Origin: Lysobacterales bacterium
GTDB lineage: Bacteria > Pseudomonadota > Gammaproteobacteria > Xanthomonadales > Rhodanobacteraceae
Length of the DNA stretch: 64,000 nt
Direction of reading: 5' to 3'
Assembly (NCBI GenBank): GCA_016721015.1
Contig: JADKJL010000009.1
Location: 124,001 to 188,000 of the forward strand
The notes under the pieces are model-generated. The model was not told the DNA's origin and searched no databases. It saw only the letters and a list, made by a program, of their open reading frames with translations. Shown piece by piece: positions 26,217 to 35,104 of the stretch (position 1 is the stretch's first letter; each line of letters starts with the position of its first letter). Made by a program: the position numbers and the translations under genes.

Positions 26217-27782
26217 TCAGGGCGTTTTGGCGGACTCAAAGTGATAGGCGAGAACGTGCACGCGCGAGCGATCTCCGAGTTCGGCAGCGAACTCGTCGAG
26301 CAATGCATTGAGATGTGGGCCGTGCAAAGTCACGTTCGCGATCGGCGCAATGGCGACGTGTGACACGCCCCGCTCGGGAGCATCGACCGACGCGGCGGCA
26401 AATGCGGCCATGCGCTGTTCGAGCCCGCTTAGAGGCGCATCGGCGAGCACAACCAGAAACTCCTCTCGCCCGCCACTGCTCGATACCTGCCACGACAACG
26501 CACGCCCCGCCTGTTCGCCCGGCAACACGACATCACCGCGAGGCAACGGATTGGTTCGTGCGAGCCCGGCGAGTGGAAACAATACATGGAACGAACCAGC
26601 CGTATCCTCGTTGAGCACGTAAACCCAGGTCGACCGGTCACTGGCGAGGGTGAGATCAAGACGGTCACCCACAATGAGTGCGTCGCCATCGCGCAGCGGC
26701 GCTTCGGCATGATCGTGTCGGACCAACGCCGCCTGGGGTGTCCAGTCGACTGATCGCGTCATCTTCCAACTTGCAAAGCCAGCCAACGCAAGCACGGCGA
26801 GCGCAGCGGCAAGCCAGATGGAGCGCGCCTGCGGCGCCGTTGATGGTGCATCCGTATTCGCACGCAATGCGTCAGCAAACCTGTGGACGTCGGCGTGGCG
26901 TTGCGTCGGATCCGCAGCGAGGGCACGTTCGATCGCCTGAGCAACGCGCTGATCGACATCGGGCGCAAGCGCTCGAAGGCGGCTCGGGCCGCTTTCGGGA
27001 TACGTGCCGGTCAAGAGAAAATGCAGCAGAACCCCCAGCGCATAAAGGTCATCCGCCGCCGATCGTGCCGCGCCGTCGCGCGACTGCGGCGACAGATAGG
27101 CGGGCGTAGCTTGCGTGCGCAGCGAGGCTTCGAGCGTGTCCGGAGTACCTGCGGCACCCAGATCTACCAGTACGATGCGCCCACCCCGCGCTCGCAGTAC
27201 ATTGCTTGCCTTGACGTCGCCGTGGACGAGTCCGGCAGCATGGATTGCGCCCAGTGCGGCACACAGTTCGAGGCCAACATGGACGGCTTCCGCGCATGCC
27301 ATCGGCCCGTCTGCAGCAACGATTGCATCGAGCGTGCGACCTTCAATCCATTCATTCCACAGACCAGGCCGACCGTCGTGCACGGCCGCGCCGTACACGC
27401 GCAGCACGTTGCGATGCGCAAGCCGCGCGAGCAGGCGTCCTTCACGCAGGAATTCTTCGCTGCGCAGTCCAGCCACGGCGGCTTCCGGTCGCAGCAGTTT
27501 CAGCGCGACCACCGTTTCCAAACCAGGATCCCAGGCGCGGAAAACCTCAGCGCTGCTTCCGCAACCCACTTTCTCGAGCGCCGACAGCGGACCCCAGCGA
27601 AACAATACCGGTGTCGTCGGCGAGTTCGCGCTGCCAATGCGCCGGTAGGCATTGCGTACCTCGTCGAGCGTATGCAAGGCATCGAGAATGGACGCGTCAC
27701 TCGAAGCGGCTTCAGCCCAGTCGATCGGCTCACCATCGACCAGCCGACCAACCACCTCACGTTCTGGATCGCGCGCGGTCAT
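26217..27782 (-). CDS. Membrane serine/threonine protein kinase with DUF4384-like sensor domain
   Basis: A 521-residue protein. The kinase domain runs from about 63 to 305: Gly-rich loop GCGSSAEV (73-80), the invariant Lys in VALKLL (about residue 95), catalytic loop HGDVKASN (187-194) and a DLG triplet (207-209) in place of DFG. A single membrane helix (321-338) leads to a periplasmic domain of the DUF4384 type (DGDALIVGDRLDLTLASDRS, FHVLFPLAG). The HGD loop makes it a non-RD kinase. Its ATG overlaps the stop of the sigma factor gene (ATGA), so the two are made together; phosphorylation of the sigma factor or a partner is the obvious idea. Confidence 0.85.
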   Translation of the reverse strand: MTARDPEREVVGRLVDGEPIDWAEAASSDASILDALHTLDEVRNAYRRIGSANSPTTPVLFRWGPLSALEKVGCGSSAEVFRAWDPGLETVVALKLLRPEAAVAGLRSEEFLREGRLLARLAHRNVLRVYGAAVHDGRPGLWNEWIEGRTLDAIVAADGPMACAEAVHVGLELCAALGAIHAAGLVHGDVKASNVLRARGGRIVLVDLGAAGTPDTLEASLRTQATPAYLSPQSRDGAARSAADDLYALGVLLHFLLTGTYPESGPSRLRALAPDVDQRVAQAIERALAADPTQRHADVHRFADALRANTDAPSTAPQARSIWLAAALAVLALAGFASWKMTRSVDWTPQAALVRHDHAEAPLRDGDALIVGDRLDLTLASDRSTWVYVLNEDTAGSFHVLFPLAGLARTNPLPRGDVVLPGEQAGRALSWQVSSSGGREEFLVVLADAPLSGLEQRMAAFAAASVDAPERGVSHVAIAPIANVTLHGPHLNALLDEFAAELGDRSRVHVLAYHFESAKTP

Positions 27783-28345
27783 TCGGCTTTGCCAAGCGCA
27801 CATGCAAGGGATTCGACGGCGCGCTTGATTGCCATGCGTACCGCATCCGGTGTGGATTGGACTTCAATGGCAATGTCGTCATAAGTCATATCGAACTCCA
27901 TACGCATGATTACCAACTCGCGAGCGCGCGCCGGCAGCGATTCCAGCGCAGCCTCGTAGCGCTCGAGGCGCTCGCGCCCGATCGCCTGCTCCAGCGGCGA
28001 GGCAGCGCCATCAATCAGGCCTGCCTCATCCACGTCGAGCGTGTCGCCATGCCGCGCAACCCGCCTGATCTCGTTGCGCAGCAGATTGAGCAAGGTGCTG
28101 CGCAAATAGGCCAGGAAGCTTCCGGTGCCGCCATATTCGAACCGCTCTATCTGTCTCAACACGCGAACGAGGGTGACCTGAACAAGATCATCGGTATCGG
28201 TGAGATCACGGGTCGCGGGTGGCAGCCGGCCGTGCGCCCAGCGGCGCAGCATGGGCAGGTAGCGGGCGACCAGGCGCTCACGTGCGGTCGCGTCGCCACC
28301 TCGCGCGCGGTCGAGCAGGAGAGCTGTGGTTTCCTCGGCTTGCAT
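27779..28345 (-). CDS. ECF-type RNA polymerase sigma factor
   Basis: A 188-residue sigma-70 family factor with only regions 2 and 4. Region 2 spans about 20-95, with the core-binding DTDDLVQVTLVRVLRQIERF and the promoter-melting SFLAYLRSTLLNLLRNEIRR. Region 4 (about 130-180) has the helix-turn-helix DMTYDDIAIEVQSTPDAVRMAIKRA. No anti-sigma gene is adjacent; instead a Ser/Thr kinase overlaps it by four bases. Kinase-linked ECF factors are known (for example EcfP-PknT of Vibrio), but here the acidic DDLVQ core motif, missing in that group, is present, so the control may differ. Confidence 0.88.
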   Translation of the reverse strand: MQAEETTALLLDRARGGDATARERLVARYLPMLRRWAHGRLPPATRDLTDTDDLVQVTLVRVLRQIERFEYGGTGSFLAYLRSTLLNLLRNEIRRVARHGDTLDVDEAGLIDGAASPLEQAIGRERLERYEAALESLPARARELVIMRMEFDMTYDDIAIEVQSTPDAVRMAIKRAVESLACALGKAE

Positions 28346-28375
28346 GCGCGGCTTATAGCACGCGCCTGCTTCAAA

Positions 28376-28588
28376 TCACCATAAACGCCAATGTGTCTGC
28401 TCGTCGGGCGCGTCGCCCGTCGTCCAATCATTGACTGAGATGCGCGAGTCGATATCTGCGGTCAAATAAACACAGCGAGGAAGCGTGTTCGACAAGTCCA
28501 ACAAATCGCGATGGGTCGGAATCCCGTTTCCGCATCGTTCCTGATGTGCGATGCCGTAGTCTTCAGCGTTGGGGCGATCAATCCTCAT
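28376..28588 (-). CDS. Possible small protein downstream of rmuC
   Basis: A 70-residue frame that starts 11 bases before the rmuC stop would be reached on the minus strand, MRIDRPNAEDYGIAHQERCG, and ends in PDEQTHWRLW. Nothing in it is recognised. Codon third positions are less G/C-rich than in neighbouring genes, and there is no clear RBS, so it may be chance. Confidence 0.2.
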   Translation of the reverse strand: MRIDRPNAEDYGIAHQERCGNGIPTHRDLLDLSNTLPRCVYLTADIDSRISVNDWTTGDAPDEQTHWRLW

Positions 28589-28596
28589 CGCCTGTC

Positions 28597-30123
28597 TCAA
28601 TCCGCGTCGTCGGAATCCGCTGGTGGCTCGTCGACTGACTGATCCTGATCTGCACCCGCCGCTTCAATCAACGTGGCTGGCAAGGATTTCTTTACCGGCG
28701 CACCCATGTCGGCGAGGCTTTTCACTTGCAGGATCACGCTGCCCTTGCCGCCTTCGGTAAGGCGGCGCACGACGCTTACGTGCGCGCTCTGGGCCTTGTG
28801 TAGTTGTGAGCCGAGTGCGTCGAGTTCGTTGACGAGGATGACGAAATTGTCATGCAGGTTGGCCGCACGCCGGGCGATCTCGATCGCGTTGTTGTTGCGG
28901 CTTTCTATACGCCAGAGATAAGCGACCGTGCGCAGTGTTGCCAGCAAGGTGCTCGGGCTGACCAGCGAAATCTTGCGCTCCAGCGCGTAGCTGTAGAGCC
29001 CGCCGTCGGCACGCACGGCTTCGATAAAGGCCGCTTCGACGGGCACGAACAGAAGCACGAAATCCAGCGTGCGCATGCCGGGGATGTCGCTGTAGTTCTT
29101 GCCGGCGAGTCCATCGATATGCCGGCGCAAGGAAAGCAGATGCTCGCGCAGTGCGGCCTGACGTTCGCCTTCATCCTCAAGCGAGACGGAACGCTCCCAG
29201 GCGACCAGCGAGACCTTGGCATCGATGATCACGTCCTTGTTCTCGGGCAAGTGGACGATCACGTCGGGGCGCTGGCGGGTGCCGTCGGCACCCTGGAAAC
29301 TTTCCTGGGTATCGTATTCGCGGCCCGCTTGCAGACCGGAGGCTTCGAGCACGCGTTCGAGGACCATTTCGCCCCAGGCACCCTGGGTGCGGCTTTCGCC
29401 CTTGAGTGCGCGGGTCAGGTTGACCGCATCCTGGCTGATCTGTTGATTGAGTTCCTTCAGCGTGCGGATTTCCTGCGCAAGCATGCCGCGTTCGCGCTGC
29501 TCATTGGCGTGGGTCTGGGTAACTGCCTCGCGGAATTCCTTGAGCTGCACTTTAAGCGGATCGAGCAGACCACCGAGATGTTCGGCGTTCTGCTCCTTGA
29601 ACCGCTCGGCCTTGGCGTCGAGGATCTGGTTGGCCAGATTCTGGAAGGATTCGCGCAGGCGCTGCTCGGCCTGATCAAGCAGGCTCAATTTTTCACGGGC
29701 GGCCTCGGCCTGCTCATGTGCGCTGGCTTTCAGCGAGGCGTGCAGGCCGGTCAGGGCCAGATGTTCACGGTGGGTCACATCGTGACGGGATTGCAGGTCA
29801 GTCAGTTGCCGGCCCAGAGATTCGACTTCAGCCTTGCGTTCGGCGGACTGGGCTCCCAACGCATGGACTCTTCCTTCAAGTGCCTTGTGTTCCAGGTTCA
29901 GCGCGGCGAACTGACGCTTCAACTCCACACTTTGACGTTCAAAGCCATCGCGCTGCTCACGCAAGGTCGAGATTTCCGGCTCGCGAGCGGATTGGGCGCG
30001 GGACGCGGCATCATTCGCCCAGCGCTTGCCCAGCCAGGCGAAGATCAGCCCGCCAATCAGCAGACCCGCAAAAAACGCACCGATCAGGATCAGGATGGAG
30101 TATTCGGACACGGAGACATTCAT
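28597..30123 (-). CDS. rmuC: DNA recombination protein RmuC
   Basis: A 508-residue protein with an N-terminal membrane helix (YSILILIGAFFAGLLIGGLI), a long coiled coil (about 45-190, many E/Q/L heptads) and the RmuC core. The core holds GAWGEMVLERVLEASGL, RPDVIVHLPENKDVIIDAKVSL and YSDIPGMRTLDFVLLFVPVEAAF, with the PD-(D/E)xK-like nuclease pattern D and DAK. RmuC limits recombination between inverted repeats. An acidic tail (DQDQSVDEPPADSDDAD) closes it. It is about the usual length for the family. It is a monocistron with no neighbour of obvious related function. Confidence 0.93.
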   Translation of the reverse strand: MNVSVSEYSILILIGAFFAGLLIGGLIFAWLGKRWANDAASRAQSAREPEISTLREQRDGFERQSVELKRQFAALNLEHKALEGRVHALGAQSAERKAEVESLGRQLTDLQSRHDVTHREHLALTGLHASLKASAHEQAEAAREKLSLLDQAEQRLRESFQNLANQILDAKAERFKEQNAEHLGGLLDPLKVQLKEFREAVTQTHANEQRERGMLAQEIRTLKELNQQISQDAVNLTRALKGESRTQGAWGEMVLERVLEASGLQAGREYDTQESFQGADGTRQRPDVIVHLPENKDVIIDAKVSLVAWERSVSLEDEGERQAALREHLLSLRRHIDGLAGKNYSDIPGMRTLDFVLLFVPVEAAFIEAVRADGGLYSYALERKISLVSPSTLLATLRTVAYLWRIESRNNNAIEIARRAANLHDNFVILVNELDALGSQLHKAQSAHVSVVRRLTEGGKGSVILQVKSLADMGAPVKKSLPATLIEAAGADQDQSVDEPPADSDDAD

Positions 30124-30418
30124 CGCAACGGATTGATCAGGCGATCATCGCAGACCTCGGTCGCAAAGCGCGAGAATCCACCGCAATGGATAAGCGCTCC
30201 ACCCTCTTCGCATCACGAACTCCGCTTCAATCCTGCGCACAACCCCGTTCCAGATTGTGCGACGAGCCGGCCCCTTGCGAGCGGAGGTTCGAAAACCACG
30301 TGAAGCCACGCGCTATGGGCTGTCACGCGCTGGATCGCAAATCACACTTGCGCACTTGGGCAATCCGGGCGGGTTCCGCCCGGTGCATGCAGTCAAATCG
30401 TTGCCTATGCGGAAACGA
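30124..30418. other. Gene-free gap with a short perfect hairpin
   Basis: Between rmuC (read leftward from 30123) and the next gene's 3' end there is no supported frame. An 8-bp perfect stem CCGGGCGG/CCGCCCGG lies at 30365-30383 without a T-run. Confidence 0.5.
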
Positions 30419-30446
30419 AGCTCCCCGGTCTTTCGGCCGGGGAGCT
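30419..30446 (-). terminator. Hairpin terminator after the 1014-residue secreted protein gene
   Basis: A perfect 10-bp stem AGCTCCCCGG/CCGGGGAGCT with an 8-base loop starts nine bases after the stop codon on the minus strand. The tail (TCGTTTCC) has only three T in a row, so termination may be partial. Confidence 0.6.
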
Positions 30447-30454
30447 GAAAACAT

Positions 30455-33400
30455 TTACGGAGTCGCCGGATCGAAACCATCCCGGAAGATGATGTCGTTG
30501 TTCACCGCACTGCACACATAGGATCCCTGGTCGATGACGACATTGTCGACAGCGACGCCGGCAAGCCCACCGGCCGCGACACTCGAGTCGGATGCGGCAC
30601 GCCAGCGCAACTGGATCGGCTGACCGGCCGCAGCTGCCGGCAGATTGATCGTCGATGTAATGTAGGTCGGCGCAGCCGTGGTACCCCCGGACAAACCCGA
30701 CCACGCGCGACGGCCGCCAATCGGGCTGCTGTAGCTTGTTGAGATCGTGGCGTTGTAGTCGCCAGTGATGAAGTTGTTTCCACCCGCCGTGACATCGGCC
30801 CAGGCCCCGCCGTTGATGCTGATTTCCAGCACGACTCCGTCGAAAGTCGATTCCATGTTGTAGCGGTTGCGGAACGTCAACGTGCCGCCGCCAGTCGGAA
30901 CATTGAGTGTCGGCGTGACCAGGAACGAATCGCCAACCGTTGAGACATCCGGCGCGAAAACAGCATTCGGAGCGCTGTTCGGGACGTTCGTCGTGGATAC
31001 CCAGGCGACACCCGAACCGGTTGCCGAGCTTGTCCAGCCCGAAGGCAAGGCGGGGGGCGCGACTGCATCAAAGTTCTGGTCAAGCAGGGTGCTGATATTC
31101 AGCACGCCCAGTCGCATCGGGAAACTGACGCTCGGCAGCGTGGTGGCGCCATCCTGCAGGCCGAGGCTGAGCGTGATGCTGTCCCCGCAAACACCGGCCG
31201 CCTTGAATGTGAACGGCATCGACGCGCCTGCGCCACCCGCGACGAGAACGCCGTAGGTCTGCGCAGCGCTCGGATTTGTCACGCCGGCGTTCGCTTGCAG
31301 GGTGGCGACAAGGTTCGTTGTATCAGCCAGTCCGGTGTTGACCAGCGGCAGCGCGACGGTGAGCGTTTCGTCGGGATCCGCCGCATTGTTGGGTGGCACC
31401 CCATTTTCGGCGGTGATCAACAGCGGCGTGTCGGCATTGACGATCGGCTGGCCGACCAGACACGCGGCAAACGTTGTCGTTGCGCCGTTGCTGACCACAA
31501 GTGCATTGTTGGTGACACTGCCGAGGCCGAACTTGCTGACCGTTGCCGAATAGGTGCCAGGGGCCAGGCCGATATCCGATTGCAAATGGCCCGCGGCATT
31601 GGTGGTGCGGAAGAACCCACCCGTCACGGTGACATCGGCGCCCTGGATCGGCACACCGGACCCGCAGGCGGTGATGTCGGCTGCAAGGGTCCCGCGCTGT
31701 GGTGGAGTGCATGACGGGAAAGCGAACTTGCCGATGCGCGTGCTCCAGCCACCGCTTGAGGTCGCCGCATAGTATTCTTGGGTGTACCAGAACGTGCACT
31801 CATCAACCGGATCGACACTCATCGAACTATAGTCGCCCCAGCGATTGCTGGTCGAAGTCTGCGAACCCGGTGCAGCAAAGAACACCGCCTCACCCTCGTT
31901 CAAGCCCGCGCCCGTGGCGGGCCCGGTACGTCCGGCGATCATGATGTTGGCCTTCTGCGTGCTGCTGGACTGGCTGAAGCCGAGGCCGATATTGCCCTGG
32001 TTGTCCTGGGCCACGCTGCCCATCCAGTTGTTCAGGCCGGTGGAACCATTGATCGGACCGGAACTGTGAGTACCTTGATCGCGAACCGTCCCCAATGATG
32101 TTGTATCCGTGCTGCGCAGCTCGGACCAGCGGATACCGGTTTGATAGGTAGCCGCAGTGGTCGGACTCACGCCACTGACATTCACCGTGAAATTGTTGAC
32201 CCACGAATTCTGTGGCGCAGCTGTCGTGCCAAGATTTCGATAGGCGACACGGAACATCACACGATCAGCGATTGCATCAAGCGCTGCACCACCATTTTGC
32301 TCGATGGCGGCACGGCTGCTCGGCGAGCGCGCATCGAAGGCAGCCACCGGCGTATCGGCTCGGATCGTGAAGGTCGAAGACGCCGGCACCGCGTAGTTGG
32401 GAACAAGCTCGTAGGTGCGGATCGCATCGAGCGGATCGCCAAACTCATCGGCGCGGAATTCCATCACCCGATTCGGCAATCCGGCCGGAGGCGGGACGAA
32501 TCCGTCAAGGTCAGTTGGCAGCATGCCGCCGGCATTCGGGTCGTCGTTGAAGACATCGTGGTAGATGTAGGAGGCAGTCGCATCGCCGGCCAGCATCTTG
32601 ACGCGGTCAAACGCAAAGATGCCGCCGCCAAGAAAAGCGGTTCCGGCCTGGTTGAACTGGTTGACCGTCAGGTAGTAGCCATCCGGCCACACACCATAGT
32701 GCGGATAGTCAAAGAAATCGGTGTTCGGCATGACGAAATCATAGGCGTACCAGGCGCCAAGTGGATCCGGCGTCTGCGAGATCGCGATGCACTGGTGGCC
32801 CGGAACATCATTGACCTCGAACTGGCTGATCAGCCAGCGATCGGCCAGTGAATCGTAGAGCACGACCGGGTCGCCATCATCGCTGGCCCGGCACACGTTG
32901 CCATTCGGCAAGCCGTTGAAGAATGTGTTGCTCTGCAGATTGGAACCGAGCAACCGGGTGCCTGTCTTGTCGTAGATGCTGACACGCACATTCACCGATT
33001 GCACAAAGTGGTTCGGGCCGACATCACCATTGGTATCCGGAGGCAAGCAATTGCAGGCTTCGGCACCGGTCTGCCCGAGGAAGGTCAGCGAGGGTGTCGG
33101 CATGGTCAGTGGCGCATTGGAGAGCCCAAGGTTGAGCAGGGGATCGGTGAACAAGCCGCTCCCGGCATCGGCACCGAGGCCGGGAATCGGGAATTTGACC
33201 CGCTCGTTCTCGTTCTTTTCTTCGTTCTCCTTGAGACTGCGCTGAACGATTGCGCCAGGCATCTGGCTGCGAATAGACGGCGTGATGCCGAACGCCACGG
33301 CGCGACCCGAGATGATCGAGCTGCCCGCCGTGGTGGACTTCGCCCCAGCGGCTGGCTGGTGCGGGCCGGCGCCATTGTCGACAGGCGCAGCCAGCACACC

Positions 33401-33499
33401 CATTGAGAGCACGGTGGCGGCCGTAGCCAGGATGGAAACAACGCGTATTTTCAACGATCGAGCCGGTTGCCCGTGCCCGCCCGGTAATGGATGAATCAT
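30455..33499 (-). CDS. Large secreted protein with carboxypeptidase-like repeat and C-terminal IFRDGFD tag
   Basis: A 1014-residue protein. After a basic leader and the signal sequence VVSILATAATVLSMGVLAAP it shows PPDTNGDVGPNHFVQSVN, typical of a family of secreted beta-propeller-like proteins with a W-rich core (WYAYDFVMPNTDFFDYPHYG). About residues 590-660 look like a carboxypeptidase regulatory-like/Ig fold (GADVTVTGGFFRTTNAAG). A DUF11-like stretch and a jelly-roll domain at about 800-990 (NFDAVAPPALPSGWT, FRNRYNMESTFDGVVLEISING) follow. It ends NDIIFRDGFDPATP. Catalytic residues are not seen. It may be an adhesin or cell-surface protein. Confidence 0.75.
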   Translation of the reverse strand: MIHPLPGGHGQPARSLKIRVVSILATAATVLSMGVLAAPVDNGAGPHQPAAGAKSTTAGSSIISGRAVAFGITPSIRSQMPGAIVQRSLKENEEKNENERVKFPIPGLGADAGSGLFTDPLLNLGLSNAPLTMPTPSLTFLGQTGAEACNCLPPDTNGDVGPNHFVQSVNVRVSIYDKTGTRLLGSNLQSNTFFNGLPNGNVCRASDDGDPVVLYDSLADRWLISQFEVNDVPGHQCIAISQTPDPLGAWYAYDFVMPNTDFFDYPHYGVWPDGYYLTVNQFNQAGTAFLGGGIFAFDRVKMLAGDATASYIYHDVFNDDPNAGGMLPTDLDGFVPPPAGLPNRVMEFRADEFGDPLDAIRTYELVPNYAVPASSTFTIRADTPVAAFDARSPSSRAAIEQNGGAALDAIADRVMFRVAYRNLGTTAAPQNSWVNNFTVNVSGVSPTTAATYQTGIRWSELRSTDTTSLGTVRDQGTHSSGPINGSTGLNNWMGSVAQDNQGNIGLGFSQSSSTQKANIMIAGRTGPATGAGLNEGEAVFFAAPGSQTSTSNRWGDYSSMSVDPVDECTFWYTQEYYAATSSGGWSTRIGKFAFPSCTPPQRGTLAADITACGSGVPIQGADVTVTGGFFRTTNAAGHLQSDIGLAPGTYSATVSKFGLGSVTNNALVVSNGATTTFAACLVGQPIVNADTPLLITAENGVPPNNAADPDETLTVALPLVNTGLADTTNLVATLQANAGVTNPSAAQTYGVLVAGGAGASMPFTFKAAGVCGDSITLSLGLQDGATTLPSVSFPMRLGVLNISTLLDQNFDAVAPPALPSGWTSSATGSGVAWVSTTNVPNSAPNAVFAPDVSTVGDSFLVTPTLNVPTGGGTLTFRNRYNMESTFDGVVLEISINGGAWADVTAGGNNFITGDYNATISTSYSSPIGGRRAWSGLSGGTTAAPTYITSTINLPAAAAGQPIQLRWRAASDSSVAAGGLAGVAVDNVVIDQGSYVCSAVNNDIIFRDGFDPATP

Positions 33500-33776
33500 G
33501 TGATCGCCCCTTGCAAAGATGGAATACCCGATTCCGAAACAACCGACAGGAGGATGACAGCTCCACACAATCACCCCGCCCAAAGGCGGATGCTATTCCT
33601 TCTCACGACTGACGTCGATTGGATTTTTTCCGTCGCTTCCGGAGGTGGAACGCGTCGACAAGCCGCCACTCGCCGACCCGGTGGCGTCAATCCGGTCGTT
33701 GTCCATTACACTCGGCATTTTGACCGTCGTCCCTGGCAGTTTCTCTGCGCAGGCATCGACGGAACCTTGGCTGTCG

Positions 33777-34424
33777 ATGATTTCGAGCGATCCTCCTTCC
33801 CCCATACCGTTGCTGCAGGCTGAAGAACTGGCCTATGCGCGCAACGACGAGCCCGTATTCGGCCCGCTCGATTTCACCTTGAATGCAGGCGAGGTGGTGC
33901 TGGTCGAGGGTGACAACGGCTCGGGCAAGACCACCTTGCTCAAGGTGCTGTCAGGATTGCTCGTGCCAAACAGCGGGAAGATCCTCCTCAATGGCGAGGA
34001 TCTGACCCTCGCCCGCCTGTCACACCAGGTCGCCCTGCTCAGCCACCTGGGGGGACTCAAGCTTGATCTGACCGCGCTTGAGAATCTGCGATTCGCGATT
34101 GGCGTATTCGGATTGCGCTCGGGCGCAGCGCCCTTGCCCGCTCTGGCCAGCGTCGCCCTTGAGGGTTATGAAGACGTCCCAGTGCGCAATCTTTCGGCCG
34201 GACAGAAAAAGCGCGTCGCCCTTGCCCGTCTCCTGCTGGTTCCTGCCGCGCTGTGGTTGCTCGATGAGCCCTACGCCAACCTCGACAAGTCCGGCATCGA
34301 TCTGGTCAATCGCCTGCTCGACTCGCATGCGCGACGCGGCGGAGCTGCGCTGGTCACTTCGCATGGCGCCTATGCGTTCACCTCGGGTACGCCGAGACGG
34401 CTACCGCTGAGGCCGACGCCATGA
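33777..34424 (+). CDS. ccmA: Haem exporter ATP-binding protein CcmA
   Basis: A 215-residue ABC ATPase. It has Walker A GDNGSGKTTLLK, a Q-loop near LSHLGGL, the signature LSAGQKKRVALARL, Walker B LWLLDEPYANLD and the H-loop TSHG. With CcmB and CcmC it drives release of haem from CcmC to CcmE at the inner membrane. The ATG at 33777 is chosen because the conserved domain begins soon after; longer frames up to 33645 add an unlikely leader. Its stop overlaps ccmB by four bases. First gene of the ccm operon. Confidence 0.93.
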   Translation: MISSDPPSPIPLLQAEELAYARNDEPVFGPLDFTLNAGEVVLVEGDNGSGKTTLLKVLSGLLVPNSGKILLNGEDLTLARLSHQVALLSHLGGLKLDLTALENLRFAIGVFGLRSGAAPLPALASVALEGYEDVPVRNLSAGQKKRVALARLLLVPAALWLLDEPYANLDKSGIDLVNRLLDSHARRGGAALVTSHGAYAFTSGTPRRLPLRPTP

Positions 34425-35104
34425 GATACGGCACCACCCGTTCGGCTTGCGCGGCGGTGATCCGGCGCGACCTGCTGCTGACCTGGCGACGCCGCGGCGA
34501 TGCCCTGAATCCGGCCCTGTTCGCGATCATCGTGGTCGTGATGTTCCCGCTGGCGCTCGGCCCGGAACCCAACCAGCTCGCCAACATCTCCGCCGGCATT
34601 GTCTTTGTCGCCGTGCTGCTGGCAGGACTGCTTGCCCTCGACACGCTGTTTCGTGGTGATCATGAGGACGGCACGCTCGAGCAGATCGTGCTCTCGCCGC
34701 ATCCGCTTTCCATGCTGCTGGCGAGCAAGATCCTCGTGCACTGGCTGAGCACGGCCCTGCCCTTGATCGTTGTTTCGCCACTGCTCGCCGAGATGCTGCA
34801 TCTGCCGCGTCAGGTGATGCCGGTACTGATGATTTCGCTGATCCTCGCCACGCTGCTGCTGAGCCTGCTCGGTGCGGTCTGTGTGGCCTTGACGATCGGC
34901 ATGCGGCGCTCTGGTATGCTGCTCGCGCTGCTTGTTCTGCCGCTATATGTTCCGGTGCTGATCTTCGCTGCGGGTGCCTGCAATGCGGCACAGTTGGGCC
35001 TGCCGTTCCTCGCGCCTCTGCTCTGGCTCGGTGCGGCTCTGGCCCTGGCTCTTGTACTGGCACCGCTCGCCTGCGCCGCAGCCTTGCGAATCTCGATTAC
35101 CTGA
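34421..35104 (+). CDS. ccmB: Haem exporter membrane protein CcmB
   Basis: A 227-residue membrane protein with six hydrophobic helices. It opens CAAVIRRDLLLTWRRRGDALNP and carries LLAGLLALDTLFRGDHEDGTLEQ, the usual CcmB cytoplasmic loop. It forms the permease half of the CcmAB complex. It overlaps ccmA by ATGA, and its stop overlaps the ccmC start by one base. Confidence 0.93.
   Translation: MRYGTTRSACAAVIRRDLLLTWRRRGDALNPALFAIIVVVMFPLALGPEPNQLANISAGIVFVAVLLAGLLALDTLFRGDHEDGTLEQIVLSPHPLSMLLASKILVHWLSTALPLIVVSPLLAEMLHLPRQVMPVLMISLILATLLLSLLGAVCVALTIGMRRSGMLLALLVLPLYVPVLIFAAGACNAAQLGLPFLAPLLWLGAALALALVLAPLACAAALRISIT

Noticed and set aside
26217..28345. Classic ECF sigma/anti-sigma pair
   Set aside because: The overlapping partner is a kinase with a full kinase fold and no zinc anti-sigma motif.
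28852..30303. 483-codon frame antisense to rmuC
   Set aside because: It is a shadow of a well-conserved RmuC gene in GC-rich DNA.
10680..33499. The C-terminal tag as a PEP-CTERM or GlyGly-CTERM signal
   Set aside because: There is no hydrophobic helix or basic terminal cluster near any of the eight termini.
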